Positions 1 to 6,857 of a DNA stretch of 9,652 bases are shown here, piece after piece. The DNA comes from Clostridiales bacterium UBA4653. GTDB lineage: Bacteria; Bacillota; Clostridia; Oscillospirales; CAG-272. Where the stretch lies: assembly GCA_002405565.1 (NCBI GenBank), contig DHMB01000147.1, forward strand, positions 184 to 9,835, in the 5' to 3' direction. Position numbers and translations under genes: made by a program. Numbering within the stretch: the stretch's first letter is position 1; every line of letters begins with the position of its first letter. The notes under the pieces were generated by a model, which saw only the letters and a program-made list of their open reading frames with translations, was not told the origin of the DNA and searched no databases.

Positions 1-109
1 TAAGCCTCTTCCGGTTATCGACTGTCTCGGTGAAGAATTTCTTGATTACGTCAAGGACGGAATGAAGATAACGATAAAGCCGGACGGCACGGTTGAGGTT
101 GACGGATAA
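1..109 (+). CDS. C-terminal end of an unassigned protein (partial, cut by window start)
   Basis: An open frame runs from base 2 to a TAA at 107-109 and gives 35 residues ending in IKPDGTVEVDG. The start and the bulk of the gene lie outside the window. The tail (PVIDCLGEEFLDYVKDGM followed by a short beta-rich end) has the 'value-then-gap-then-DG-plus-strand' look of swivelling-domain C-termini such as those of aconitase-X small subunits or PEP-utilising mobile domains. That is only a resemblance by eye and I do not assign a function. The reading frame is supported by the terminator hairpin that begins 11 bp after the stop. Confidence 0.6.
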   Translation, partial: KPLPVIDCLGEEFLDYVKDGMKITIKPDGTVEVDG

Positions 110-120
110 CATAAAAAATA

Positions 121-154
121 AAAAATCCCGAAGGAAAGCCCTTCGGGATTTTTT
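121..154 (+). terminator. Intrinsic terminator after the partial gene
   Basis: ATCCCGAAGG (125-134) pairs with CCTTCGGGAT (140-149) around a 5-nt loop. The stem is extended by an A-run on the left against a T-run (149-154) on the right. It lies just after the stop codon at 109 and ends that transcript. The flanking A-run means it could also work from the other strand. Confidence 0.9.
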
Positions 155-206
155 GTCGGGCAAAATGGGGGGGTGAGGGCTTGTTACATAAATATGCCAA
201 AAAGAC

Positions 207-235
207 TTGACATAAATCGCCTTTTGTGATATTAT
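207..235 (+). promoter_or_regulatory. Sigma-A type promoter for the 312-632 lipoprotein
   Basis: A perfect -35 TTGACA (207-212) is followed, after a 17-bp spacer, by the -10 TATTAT (230-235). Transcription would start near 242, giving a leader of about 70 nt. This leader contains a small GGCGC-TT-GCGCC hairpin (262-273) with no T-run after it, so it is not a terminator. Confidence 0.8.
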
Positions 236-311
236 AAAGCAAAGCAATGGCGTCACCGGATGGCGCTTGCGCCGAAAAAATAACCCGTGAAGATCAAAGG
301 AGGAAATTCTT

Positions 312-632
312 ATGAAAAAAATTATCGCTGTTTTGCTTGTTGTTTCAATGGCCCTGCTTTTGATTGGGTGCGGGGCGAAGCGCGAGGGCGACGTCGTGCT
401 GAAAAGAGAATACACGCAGACAAAGGACGGAAAATACGAGTTTGACGGTCACACGTTCGATTATAAGGCAACTGTCGAAAACGGCAGCACGGAGTTCACA
501 GTGCTCACGAATAAGAAAAACGTGACGTTTGACGACGCGCTCAAGGTCTCTGTCCTCTCGGACGATTATACCCCGGGTCAGACAGACGACATTGTCATAG
601 TTGAGCACATAGTTTATAAAGAAGCAAAATAA
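312..632 (+). CDS. Small predicted lipoprotein of unknown function
   Basis: This gene encodes 106 residues. It begins with a lipoprotein signal peptide: positive MKK, a hydrophobic stretch (residues 4-18) and a lipobox ending LLIGC, with Cys20 as the predicted lipidated residue. The mature part of about 86 residues is hydrophilic, with alternating charged and beta-prone segments (for example GKYEFDGHTFDYKATV) and no catalytic motif I recognise. It should be anchored on the outer face of the cytoplasmic membrane. The start is fixed by AAAGGAGG at 297-303, 8 bp before the ATG. It has its own consensus promoter (207-235) and a terminator right after the stop, so it is monocistronic. The family is unknown to me. 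Lipoprotein status is well supported, function is not. Confidence 0.85.
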   Translation: MKKIIAVLLVVSMALLLIGCGAKREGDVVLKREYTQTKDGKYEFDGHTFDYKATVENGSTEFTVLTNKKNVTFDDALKVSVLSDDYTPGQTDDIVIVEHIVYKEAK

Positions 633-637
633 ATCAA

Positions 638-668
638 TGCCCCCGCAAAGCGCGGGGGCATATTTTTT
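638..668 (+). terminator. Shared terminator between convergent lipoprotein and ilvE genes
   Basis: A 9-bp GC-rich stem, TGCCCCCGC (638-646) with GCGGGGGCA (652-660), has a 5-nt loop and is followed by TATTTTTTA on the plus strand. It lies between the stop of the lipoprotein gene (632) and the minus-strand stop of ilvE (667). Read from the minus strand the tail is only moderately T-rich (TTGATTTATTTTG), so it is a strong terminator for the plus strand and a weaker one for ilvE. Confidence 0.85.
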
Positions 669-1668
669 ATTTGATCTTCATTATCCAGCCTTCGGGAGCC
701 TCGATTTTTCCGTGCTGGATGTCTGTCAGTGTGTGATAAAGCTTTGCGATGACGGTGCTTTCAAAATCGCCTGCGTCATATCGTATTTCCTTTCCGTGAT
801 CGTCTATTGTTCCGACAGGAGAAATGACGGCAGCCGTTCCGCAAAGTCCGCATTCGCGGAAATTGCCGATTTCGGAAAGCGGTATTTTTCTTTCTTCCGT
901 TTTCATGCCGAGGTAATGCTCGGCTACATAGATGAGCGACCGCCTTGTGACAGAGGGGAGAATTGTATCCGATTCCGGAGTTACAAGGGTTCCGTCATCT
1001 GTTATGAAAATGACGTTTGCTCCGCCGGTTTCTTCAATGTATGTGCGGGTGGCGGCGTCAAGATACAGGTTTTCGTCATAACCTTTTTCGTGCGCGTCGG
1101 TTATCGCGTAAAGACTCATTGCATAGTTCAGCCCTGCTTTGATGTGACCCGTTCCGTGAGGAGCAGCGCGGTCAAAATCACAGACGCGGAGGTGCAGGGG
1201 AGAGACTCCGCCGTGAAAATATGAGCCGACAGGCGTTGCAAAAAGACGGAACTGAAATTCCGTTGCGGGCTTGACGCCGATGACGGCTTCTGTTCCGAAT
1301 ATAAAAGGGCGCAGATAAAGAGAGCCGCCGTCGGCGTCCGGAATCCACTTCCGGTTTGCAAGAACAACTTCTTTTACGGCTTCCGCAAACATTCCTTCCG
1401 GAAGCGGAGGAATTACCATGCGCCTGCACGAATCCGCAAGACGTTTTTCGTTCAGGTCGGGACGGAAACAGACAATGTGACCGTCCTCCGTGCGGTAGGC
1501 TTTAAGCCCTTCAAAACAGGTCTGCGCATATTGGAGCACGCAAGCCGACTCGTTGAGAGTTATGTTTGCGTTGCGCGTCAGTCTGCCTTTTTCCCATGCG
1601 CCGCCTTTGTAATCACAGACATAACGTTTGCTTGTTTTGACATATGTAAATCCTTCAGCTTTTTTCAT
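667..1668 (-). CDS. ilvE: Branched-chain amino acid aminotransferase (class II, fold type IV PLP enzyme)
   Basis: The 333-residue product catalyses reversible transamination between leucine, isoleucine or valine and 2-oxoglutarate in the cytoplasm, the last step of their synthesis or the first of their breakdown. Recognition rests on GTGHIKAGLNYA, with the PLP-binding lysine at K177, then GYDENLYLD and YIEETGGANVIF (residues 197-221), and CGLCGTAAVISPVG (273-286). This pattern is of the mitochondrial/YwaA-like class rather than the shorter E. coli IlvE class. Cys273 and Cys276 form a CxxC, similar in position to the redox CxxC of mammalian enzymes; a redox role here is conjecture. The frame stays open to an ATG at 1863, but the start at 1668 is chosen because CGGAGG (1678-1683) lies 9 nt upstream and the protein then has the family's normal N-terminus. 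It is a single gene with its own promoter and a hairpin leader. Confidence 0.95.
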   Translation of the reverse strand: MKKAEGFTYVKTSKRYVCDYKGGAWEKGRLTRNANITLNESACVLQYAQTCFEGLKAYRTEDGHIVCFRPDLNEKRLADSCRRMVIPPLPEGMFAEAVKEVVLANRKWIPDADGGSLYLRPFIFGTEAVIGVKPATEFQFRLFATPVGSYFHGGVSPLHLRVCDFDRAAPHGTGHIKAGLNYAMSLYAITDAHEKGYDENLYLDAATRTYIEETGGANVIFITDDGTLVTPESDTILPSVTRRSLIYVAEHYLGMKTEERKIPLSEIGNFRECGLCGTAAVISPVGTIDDHGKEIRYDAGDFESTVIAKLYHTLTDIQHGKIEAPEGWIMKIK

Positions 1669-1686
1669 GAATGTTTTCCTCCGAAT

Positions 1687-1734
1687 AAAAAAAGACAAAG
1701 ACGCCCCGCTTTGCGGAAAGACGTCTTTGCCTTT
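1687..1734 (-). promoter_or_regulatory. Terminator-like hairpin in the 5' leader of ilvE (candidate attenuator)
   Basis: On the minus-strand RNA, AAAGGCAAAGACG (1734-1722) pairs with CGUCUUUGUCUUU (1703-1691), a continuous 13-bp stem with one G-U pair. It is capped by a second CCGC-AAA-GCGG hairpin (1716-1706) and followed by seven U (1693-1687). It begins about 3 nt after the predicted transcription start and ends 4 nt before the Shine-Dalgarno CGGAGG. Its form is that of an intrinsic terminator that must be read through, or a 5' stabilising hairpin. I see no T-box element: the leader is too short and lacks the AGGGTGG-type sequence. Confidence 0.7.
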
Positions 1735-1743
1735 GTTGCGGCT

Positions 1744-1772
1744 ATTATACATCGGCGAAACGGATTTGTCAA
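1744..1772 (-). promoter_or_regulatory. Consensus sigma-A promoter of ilvE
   Basis: Read on the minus strand, TTGACA (1772-1767), a 17-bp spacer and TATAAT (1749-1744) match the consensus exactly. Transcription would start near 1737, giving a leader of about 70 nt that is almost wholly occupied by the hairpin at 1687-1734. Confidence 0.9.
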
Positions 1773-1821
1773 TGGATTTGCAGAAAAATACCGCCCGATT
1801 TTTATATGTGCCGCGCCGCAC

Positions 1822-1850
1822 TTGATTTTCGTCCGCAGGTGTGATAAAAT
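1822..1850 (+). promoter_or_regulatory. Promoter of the response regulator-kinase operon
   Basis: TTGATT (1822-1827), 17-bp spacer, TAAAAT (1845-1850), with an extended -10 TG at 1842-1843. It drives the plus strand and is divergent from the ilvE promoter, about 50 bp away. The predicted leader is about 30 nt and includes GGGGAGG before the ATG at 1887. Confidence 0.75.
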
Positions 1851-1886
1851 CTGTATGTAACATTCAGAACCGGGGAGGAAGCCTTT

Positions 1887-2585
1887 ATGAATCTTAAAAT
1901 CGGCATTTGCGATGACGATCCGGCGCAGGTAACTATGACGGAAACGCTGACGGCAAGCTGGGCGAAGGAAAACGGTCACAGCATAAAGATAAAAACATAT
2001 AAAGACGCGGAGAGCTTTCTTTTCGATTTCGAAGAGGAAAACGATTTTGATATTCTCCTCCTGGACATTGAAATGGGCGAGACGGACGGAGTTGCGCTTG
2101 CAAAGCAGGTGAGGAAAAAGAGCGAGACGGTTCAGATAGTTTTTATAACGGGCTATTCGGATTATATAAGCGAGGGGTACGACGTTGCGGCGCTTCATTA
2201 CCTTATGAAGCCTCTCAAAGCCGAAAAGCTGTTTGAGGTGCTCGATCGCGCGGCTGTCAAGATCAAAAAGGACGAAAAAACGCTGACCGTCAGGACAGAG
2301 GAAGAGACCTTCCGCATACCGATACGGGAGATAAAATATATCGATGTCTGCAAAAACGATATAACTATTCACGCAAAGCGGGAGATAACCGTCCGAAAGA
2401 CGCTTTCGGAGATCGAAAAGGAGCTGGACGGAAGATTCTTCCGGACAGGCAGGCAAAGCATAATCAACCTTGATTACGTCCGCCGGACGACAAAAACCTG
2501 CGTTTATCTTGCGGGCGGGGATGAGGTTCCCCTGCCGCGGGGCGCATATGAGGCTATCAACCGCGCGATAATCGCGATGAATTGA
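1887..2585 (+). CDS. LytTR-family (AgrA-like) response regulator
   Basis: The 232-residue cytoplasmic protein has an N-terminal receiver domain (about 3-122) and a C-terminal LytTR DNA-binding domain (about 130-230). The receiver keeps the acidic pocket (C8-D9-D10-D11), the phosphoacceptor D60 in DILLLDIEMGETDG, the switch T88 (FITGY) and K108 (LMKPL). The LytTR domain shows FRIPIREIKYIDV and RFFRTGRQSIINLDYV, both typical of the family. LytTR proteins bind pairs of direct repeats about 21 bp apart, and such a pair lies at 3259-3288 ahead of the exporter genes. GGGGAGG (1872-1878) sets the start, and the promoter at 1822-1850 is a good match. The kinase gene follows at once, so the two form a two-component pair. 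The regulated genes are inferred to be the downstream ABC exporters. Confidence 0.93.
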   Translation: MNLKIGICDDDPAQVTMTETLTASWAKENGHSIKIKTYKDAESFLFDFEEENDFDILLLDIEMGETDGVALAKQVRKKSETVQIVFITGYSDYISEGYDVAALHYLMKPLKAEKLFEVLDRAAVKIKKDEKTLTVRTEEETFRIPIREIKYIDVCKNDITIHAKREITVRKTLSEIEKELDGRFFRTGRQSIINLDYVRRTTKTCVYLAGGDEVPLPRGAYEAINRAIIAMN

Positions 2586-2596
2586 GGCAGGAAAAA

Positions 2597-3250
2597 ATGA
2601 GAAAGAACGATAAAAGAATTGCGGAATATCAGAGAGAGCTTATCGAAACGCATTATGCCGAGGTCGAAACGATGTATAAGCAGATGCGCCGCTGGCGGCA
2701 AGACTATCGCAACCACATAGGCGTGCTGAAAGCATATGCGGCAAAGGGCGATATGGACGCAATAAAGAAGTATCTCGACGAGCTGGATACGGATCTGAAT
2801 ACCGTCGATACAGTCATAAAAACGGGCAACGCTATGGCAGACGCCATTCTGAACAGCAAGATCTCGCTTGCAAAATCAAAGGGGATTGAAGTCAAGGCGA
2901 CGGCGCACATTCCCGTTGCGCTGAAAATAAGCGATCTCGATCTCTGCGTTATAATCGGCAATCTTTTCGATAACGCAATCGACGCGAGCGTCGCCCTGCC
3001 GGAGGGAAGCCGCGTCATACGGGCATATATGGATATGAAAGGAACGCAGCTTTATATCTCGTTTACAAACTTTACGGCGGGCAAAAAGCTGCAAAAAAAG
3101 AACGGACTGTTTTCATCAACAAAGCGCGAAGGCTCGCACGGGTTCGGGCTTGTCAGCATAGATGAGGTCGTATGCAAATACGGCGGATACCTCTCCCGCA
3201 ACAGCGAGGACGGCGCCTTTACGACCGAAATCCTGCTTCCGCAGGGGTGA
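2597..3250 (+). CDS. Soluble GHKL-type sensor histidine kinase (AgrC-like catalytic core, no membrane segments)
   Basis: The 217-residue product is the likely kinase partner of the upstream LytTR regulator. A charged, probably coiled-coil helix (1-35) leads into the phosphoacceptor motif RQDYRNHI with H40, then an ATP-binding domain with N-box GNLFDNAIDA (N122, N126) and G-box SHGFGLVSI (181-188). AgrC-type kinases normally have six or seven N-terminal membrane helices and about 400 residues. None are here, and the adjacent regulator gene leaves no room for a lost N-terminus, so this is a genuinely short kinase. The ATG at 2597 is preferred because GAGG (2584-2587) lies 9 nt before it. A TTG at 2582, overlapping the regulator's stop, would add five residues. 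Signal and membrane partner are unknown. Confidence 0.88.
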   Translation: MRKNDKRIAEYQRELIETHYAEVETMYKQMRRWRQDYRNHIGVLKAYAAKGDMDAIKKYLDELDTDLNTVDTVIKTGNAMADAILNSKISLAKSKGIEVKATAHIPVALKISDLDLCVIIGNLFDNAIDASVALPEGSRVIRAYMDMKGTQLYISFTNFTAGKKLQKKNGLFSSTKREGSHGFGLVSIDEVVCKYGGYLSRNSEDGAFTTEILLPQG

Positions 3251-3258
3251 TTTTTGCA

Positions 3259-3318
3259 ATTCGTCACAAAATAAGAGCGATTCGTCACAAAAATAAGCCG
3301 GATCGCTCTTTTTATGAT
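3259..3318 (+). promoter_or_regulatory. Candidate LytTR operator and exporter promoter (two direct repeats plus -10)
   Basis: ATTCGTCAC occurs at 3259-3267 and again, identical, at 3280-3288. The start-to-start spacing is 21 bp (12 bp between copies), and the match continues into A-rich and TAAG sequence after each copy. LytTR regulators such as AgrA are known to bind two 9-bp repeats with 12-13 bp between them. A -10 TATGAT lies at 3313-3318, but the matching -35 position (3290-3295) is AAAATA, far from consensus, as expected for an activator-dependent promoter. Binding by the regulator at 1887-2585 is inferred. Confidence 0.7.
3273..3313 (+). terminator. Probable terminator of the regulator-kinase operon, overlapping the operator
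   Basis: AAGAGCGATTCG (3273-3284) can pair with CGGATCGCTCTT (3299-3310), a 12-bp stem with one G-U pair and a 14-nt loop, followed by T5 (3309-3313). It begins 23 bp after the kinase stop. Its left arm contains the first five bases of the second ATTCGTCAC repeat, and its T-run abuts the -10 of the exporter promoter. Confidence 0.6.
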
Positions 3319-3340
3319 ATGCTGTGACCGTAAAACAAAA

Positions 3341-3358
3341 AGGGAGGGAAACACCTTG
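3341..3358 (+). promoter_or_regulatory. Strong ribosome binding site deciding a TTG start
   Basis: AGGGAGGG (3341-3348) is followed after 7 nt by TTG (3356-3358). The in-frame ATG further up (3314) lies inside the predicted -10 element and has no Shine-Dalgarno site, so it cannot be the start if the promoter call is right. Confidence 0.75.
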
Positions 3359-5212
3359 GCAAAAGAAAAGATCAAAAAGGAAAAGCCCAAAAAACCGAAA
3401 TATAATATGTGGCAGAACAGTTGCTGGATGATCGGCACGGCTTGGAGGATAAAAGAGAAGAAGGTCATCTTTCTTTGTCTTGCGCAGGTTGTCATAGCGC
3501 TGGGGCAGAGCCTTGTTTCGCTTTTCATTTCTCCTGCGGTCATCTCCGCGGTTGAAACGCAGAAATCGCTTACTTATCTGCTCGTCACGATACTTGTTTT
3601 CATCGGCGCGACGATGCTTCTGAACGCCGCAAATTCGTATGTCGGAGCTAACGCGCTGTACGGGCGCATTACAATAAGGTCATATATCATAGGACTGATA
3701 TGCGGCAAGATGATGACAACGTCATATCCGAACACCGAAAAGAAAGAATTCCGCGACCTTGCGAATAGTGCTTCTGGCGCCACAGAAAACAACAGAAGTT
3801 CAACGGAAGCTATATGGAGCACGTTTGTCCAGCTTCTGAAAAACGTGCTCGGCTTTGCGATTTATCTTGCAATGCTTTCAAGGCTTGATTTTTGGGTCGT
3901 TGCCGTTGTGCTTGCAACGTCCGTTGTCGGATTCTTTGTAAACAAGAAGGTCGGCGGATTCGGATACAGACACCGTACGGAGTTTTCCGAGCAGGGACGC
4001 AGAATGAATTATGTAAATACTGTCGGCTCCGGCTCGGAATACGCAAAGGATCTGCGGATTTTCGGAATAAAGCCCTGGCTTACGGAAATTTACGATAAGG
4101 CGCAGAATCTCACCCTCGCCCTCAAACGCAAGGAGCAGAACGTCAATATGATAAGCTCCGTTGCGGATATCGTTCTCACGTTTCTCCGCAACGGAATCGC
4201 ATATGCGTATCTGATAAATATGGCGATTGCGGGCAACCTTTCCGCAGCCGAGTTCGTCCTTTATTTTGCAGCCTTTGGCAGCTTTACAAACTGGGTCAGA
4301 TGGATACTCGGAAACGTCAATACTCTTCACAGACAGAGCCTTGATCTTTCAACCATCCGCGAAATGCTCGAATATCCCGAAATATTCAGGTTTGAGGACG
4401 GCGAGCCGCTTGAAATCGACCCGAATGGCAAATACGAAATCAGGCTTGAAAACGTCACCTTCCGTTATCCCGAAACAGATAGGGACGTGCTGAAAAACAT
4501 AAATCTCACGCTTCATCCCGGAGAAAAGCTCGCTGTCGTCGGTATGAACGGAGCGGGAAAAACGACTCTTATCCGTCTTGTCTGCGGCTTTTATGACCCG
4601 ACGGAAGGCAGAGTTCTGCTGAACGGCGAGGATATAAGAAAATATAACCGCCGCGATTATTATAAGCTCTTCTCCGCAGTATTTCAGGATTTTGACGTCA
4701 TCGCCGCAACGATAGCGCAGAACATAGCGCAGAATATGGACGGTAACATCGATATGGACGCTGTCCGCCTCTGCGCCGAAAAAGCGGGGCTCTGCGAGAA
4801 GATAGAGTTGCTTCCGGAAAAATACGATACAAAGCTTGTGCGCGACGTTTATGAGGAAGCGATTGCGCTCTCCGGCGGCGAAACGCAAAGGCTTATGCTC
4901 GCCCGCGCGCTCTATAAAAACGCGCCGCTGCTCATTCTCGATGAGCCGACGGCGGCTCTCGACCCGATCGCCGAAGCGGATATGTATAAAAAATACAACG
5001 CTATGGCGGAGGGACGCTCGTCCATTTATATTTCTCACCGTCTCGCTTCAACGAGATTCTGCGACAGAATTATCCTTCTCGACGGCAGCGTCATAGCCGA
5101 GGAGGGCACGCACGATGAGCTTATGGCGCTCGGCGGCAAATACAAGGAATTTTTCGATGTTCAGAGCCGGTATTACAAGGACGGAGGCAAAGAAAATGAA
5201 GAAGAAAACTGA
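3356..5212 (+). CDS. ABC exporter half-transporter, first subunit (permease fused to ATPase)
   Basis: The 618-residue protein has a Lys-rich cytoplasmic N-terminus (1-17), a six-helix type IV exporter membrane domain (about 36-320) and a C-terminal ATPase domain (about 360-600). ATPase motifs are all present: A-loop Y371, Walker A GMNGAGKTT (396-404), Q-loop Q444 in VFQDF, signature LSGGE (505-509), Walker B LLILDE with D529 and catalytic E530, and H-loop H561. Both this subunit and its partner keep the catalytic Glu, so neither ATPase site is obviously degenerate. The signature ends GGE rather than the common GGQ. The start is the TTG after AGGGAGGG. The gene is co-transcribed with the next one, which begins 17 nt before this stop. 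It most likely forms a heterodimer that exports a peptide, lipid or drug; the substrate is not visible. Confidence 0.92.
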   Translation: MAKEKIKKEKPKKPKYNMWQNSCWMIGTAWRIKEKKVIFLCLAQVVIALGQSLVSLFISPAVISAVETQKSLTYLLVTILVFIGATMLLNAANSYVGANALYGRITIRSYIIGLICGKMMTTSYPNTEKKEFRDLANSASGATENNRSSTEAIWSTFVQLLKNVLGFAIYLAMLSRLDFWVVAVVLATSVVGFFVNKKVGGFGYRHRTEFSEQGRRMNYVNTVGSGSEYAKDLRIFGIKPWLTEIYDKAQNLTLALKRKEQNVNMISSVADIVLTFLRNGIAYAYLINMAIAGNLSAAEFVLYFAAFGSFTNWVRWILGNVNTLHRQSLDLSTIREMLEYPEIFRFEDGEPLEIDPNGKYEIRLENVTFRYPETDRDVLKNINLTLHPGEKLAVVGMNGAGKTTLIRLVCGFYDPTEGRVLLNGEDIRKYNRRDYYKLFSAVFQDFDVIAATIAQNIAQNMDGNIDMDAVRLCAEKAGLCEKIELLPEKYDTKLVRDVYEEAIALSGGETQRLMLARALYKNAPLLILDEPTAALDPIAEADMYKKYNAMAEGRSSIYISHRLASTRFCDRIILLDGSVIAEEGTHDELMALGGKYKEFFDVQSRYYKDGGKENEEEN

Positions 5213-6857
5213 AAAAACATCTCTTATGCCCCGCAAAGAGGCAATGAAAATGACGTTGCGCGGAGTGAAGCTGCTTTATAAGGCAAACCCGCAATACACG
5301 GTGCTGTCAATAATAAACACAATCTGGTCGGCGCTGACGCCTTATGTCGGTATTTATCTTTCGGCGCTGATAATCGGCGAGCTTGCGGGCGGAAGAGACC
5401 CCGAAAAGCTGAAAACATATGTCATAATATCGCTTGCCTCCGCCGCCGTAATTGCGCTTATTTCCGCTTTTATAAACAAAGCAATCAATATTTACGGGCA
5501 ACTGGAATGGTATTCGATTGATAAGCTTTATCGCGATAAATTTATGGATATGGATTATGCCGATATGGATAACGGCGATACGCATATCCTCTATAACAAG
5601 ATAGAGCAAAATGCCAATGCAAGCGGCAGGGGACTCGGAAGCGTTGAATGGCGCTTTATGGATCTTCTCTCCGCTGTTGCAACGCTTGCAGGCGGTATCG
5701 CGATGACGGTCACCCTCTTTGTCCGCAAAGTGCCGGAGAGCGCCGGCGGTCTTACAGTTCTGAACAGTCCGCTCTTTATTCTCGGAATAATCGCCGTTCT
5801 TATGCTTGTGACATATATTTCGCCAGCAATCGAAAATGTTGCCGGAAAATTTTATGCCCAAAATGCAAACAGGCACAATCTCTCAAATCAGCTGTTCGGC
5901 TTTTTCTATGACCTTGCATACGAAAGCAAATGGATGTCCGATATTCGTATATACCGTCAGGACAGGTTTTCTGTAAAGTATGCAAATAACAAAGAGGATG
6001 TATTCGCTTCCAAAGGATTTTATGCAAAAGCCGCGCGCACAAAGCTCGGCCCTCTCAATGCGGCTTCAATCGCCGTGTCCGTCATTTTCACGGGCTGCGC
6101 CTATGTGTTCGTCTGCCTTAAAGCTTGGGCGGGGGCGTTCGGAGTCGGCGAGATAACGCAGTATATCGGTGCGCTTACAATGGTTGCCGGTGCAATAAGA
6201 ACGATGATAACCTCTCTTAACGAGCTCCGCAACAATGCGGAATTCTTAAAGCTCACATTTGATTTTCTTGATATTCCAAACAAGATGTATCAAGGCTCGC
6301 TTACCGTTGAAAAGCGTATGGATAACGACTATGAAATCGAATTCCGCGACGTTTCCTTCAAATATCCGGGCGGCGAAAATTATGCCCTCCGCCACGTTTC
6401 GTTCAAGTTCAACATCGGCGAAAAGCTCGCTGTCGTCGGTCAGAACGGCAGCGGCAAGACGACTTTTATAAAACTCCTCTGCCGCCTCTATGACCCGGAC
6501 GAGGGCGAAATCCTCCTAAACGGTATCAACATAAGAAAATACAATTATCTCGATTACATCTCAGTTTTCTCGGTCGTATTCCAGGATTTCCGTCTGTTTG
6601 CTCTGCCGCTCGGACAAAACATTGCGATAAACTCAAATTATGACGCGGGAAAAGTCAATTCCTGCCTTGAAAAAGCGGGCTTTGCCCTCGATACCGAAAA
6701 AATGCCGCAGGGGCTTGACACATACCTTTATAAGAACCTCGATAAAAACGGCGTGAACGTTTCGGGCGGCGAAGCGCAGAAAATCGCCATTGCCCGCGCG
6801 CTGTATAAGAACGCTCCGTTTATCATTCTCGATGAGCCGACGGCGGCTCTCGACCCG
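4932..6857 (+). repeat. 35-bp identical direct repeat in the two ABC genes (Walker B region)
   Basis: Bases 4932-4966 and 6823-6857 are identical over 35 bp, covering the codons for LDEPTAALDP and a little to the left. A second identical block of 21 bp lies at the Walker A region (4523-4543 and 6420-6440). The entry spans both copies of the longer repeat. These are repeats within coding sequence, not a separate element. Confidence 0.85.

Noticed and set aside
51..242. Small minus-strand open frame across the first terminator
   Set aside because: It crosses the terminator hairpin and the lipoprotein promoter and lacks a ribosome site.
1669..1743. T-box riboswitch ahead of ilvE
   Set aside because: The leader is only about 70 nt from a consensus promoter and lacks the AGGGTGG-type antiterminator sequence and specifier stem.
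1825..1840. LytTR half-site ahead of the regulator operon (TTTTCGTCCGCA)
   Set aside because: Only TTCGTC matches the repeat found at 3259-3288, and there is no second copy 21 bp away.
1669..1863. N-terminal extension of ilvE to an ATG at 1863
   Set aside because: The extra 65 codons cover the promoter and leader hairpin and have no ribosome site; the ATG at 1668 has CGGAGG at the right distance and gives a normal-length enzyme.
1665..2456. Long open frame on the minus strand opposite the response regulator
   Set aside because: It overlaps a clear REC-LytTR gene on the other strand, has no recognisable domain and no promoter or ribosome site of its own.
3251..3355. Small peptide gene (exporter substrate or signal) in the gap before the ABC genes
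   Set aside because: No start codon with a ribosome site opens a frame here other than the exporter's own, and no double-glycine leader is seen in this gap or elsewhere near the exporters.
4349..5038. Long minus-strand open frame opposite the first ABC gene
   Set aside because: It mirrors the ATPase coding sequence and shows no domain or translation signal; the same holds for similar frames at 5307-5876 and 6633-7130.
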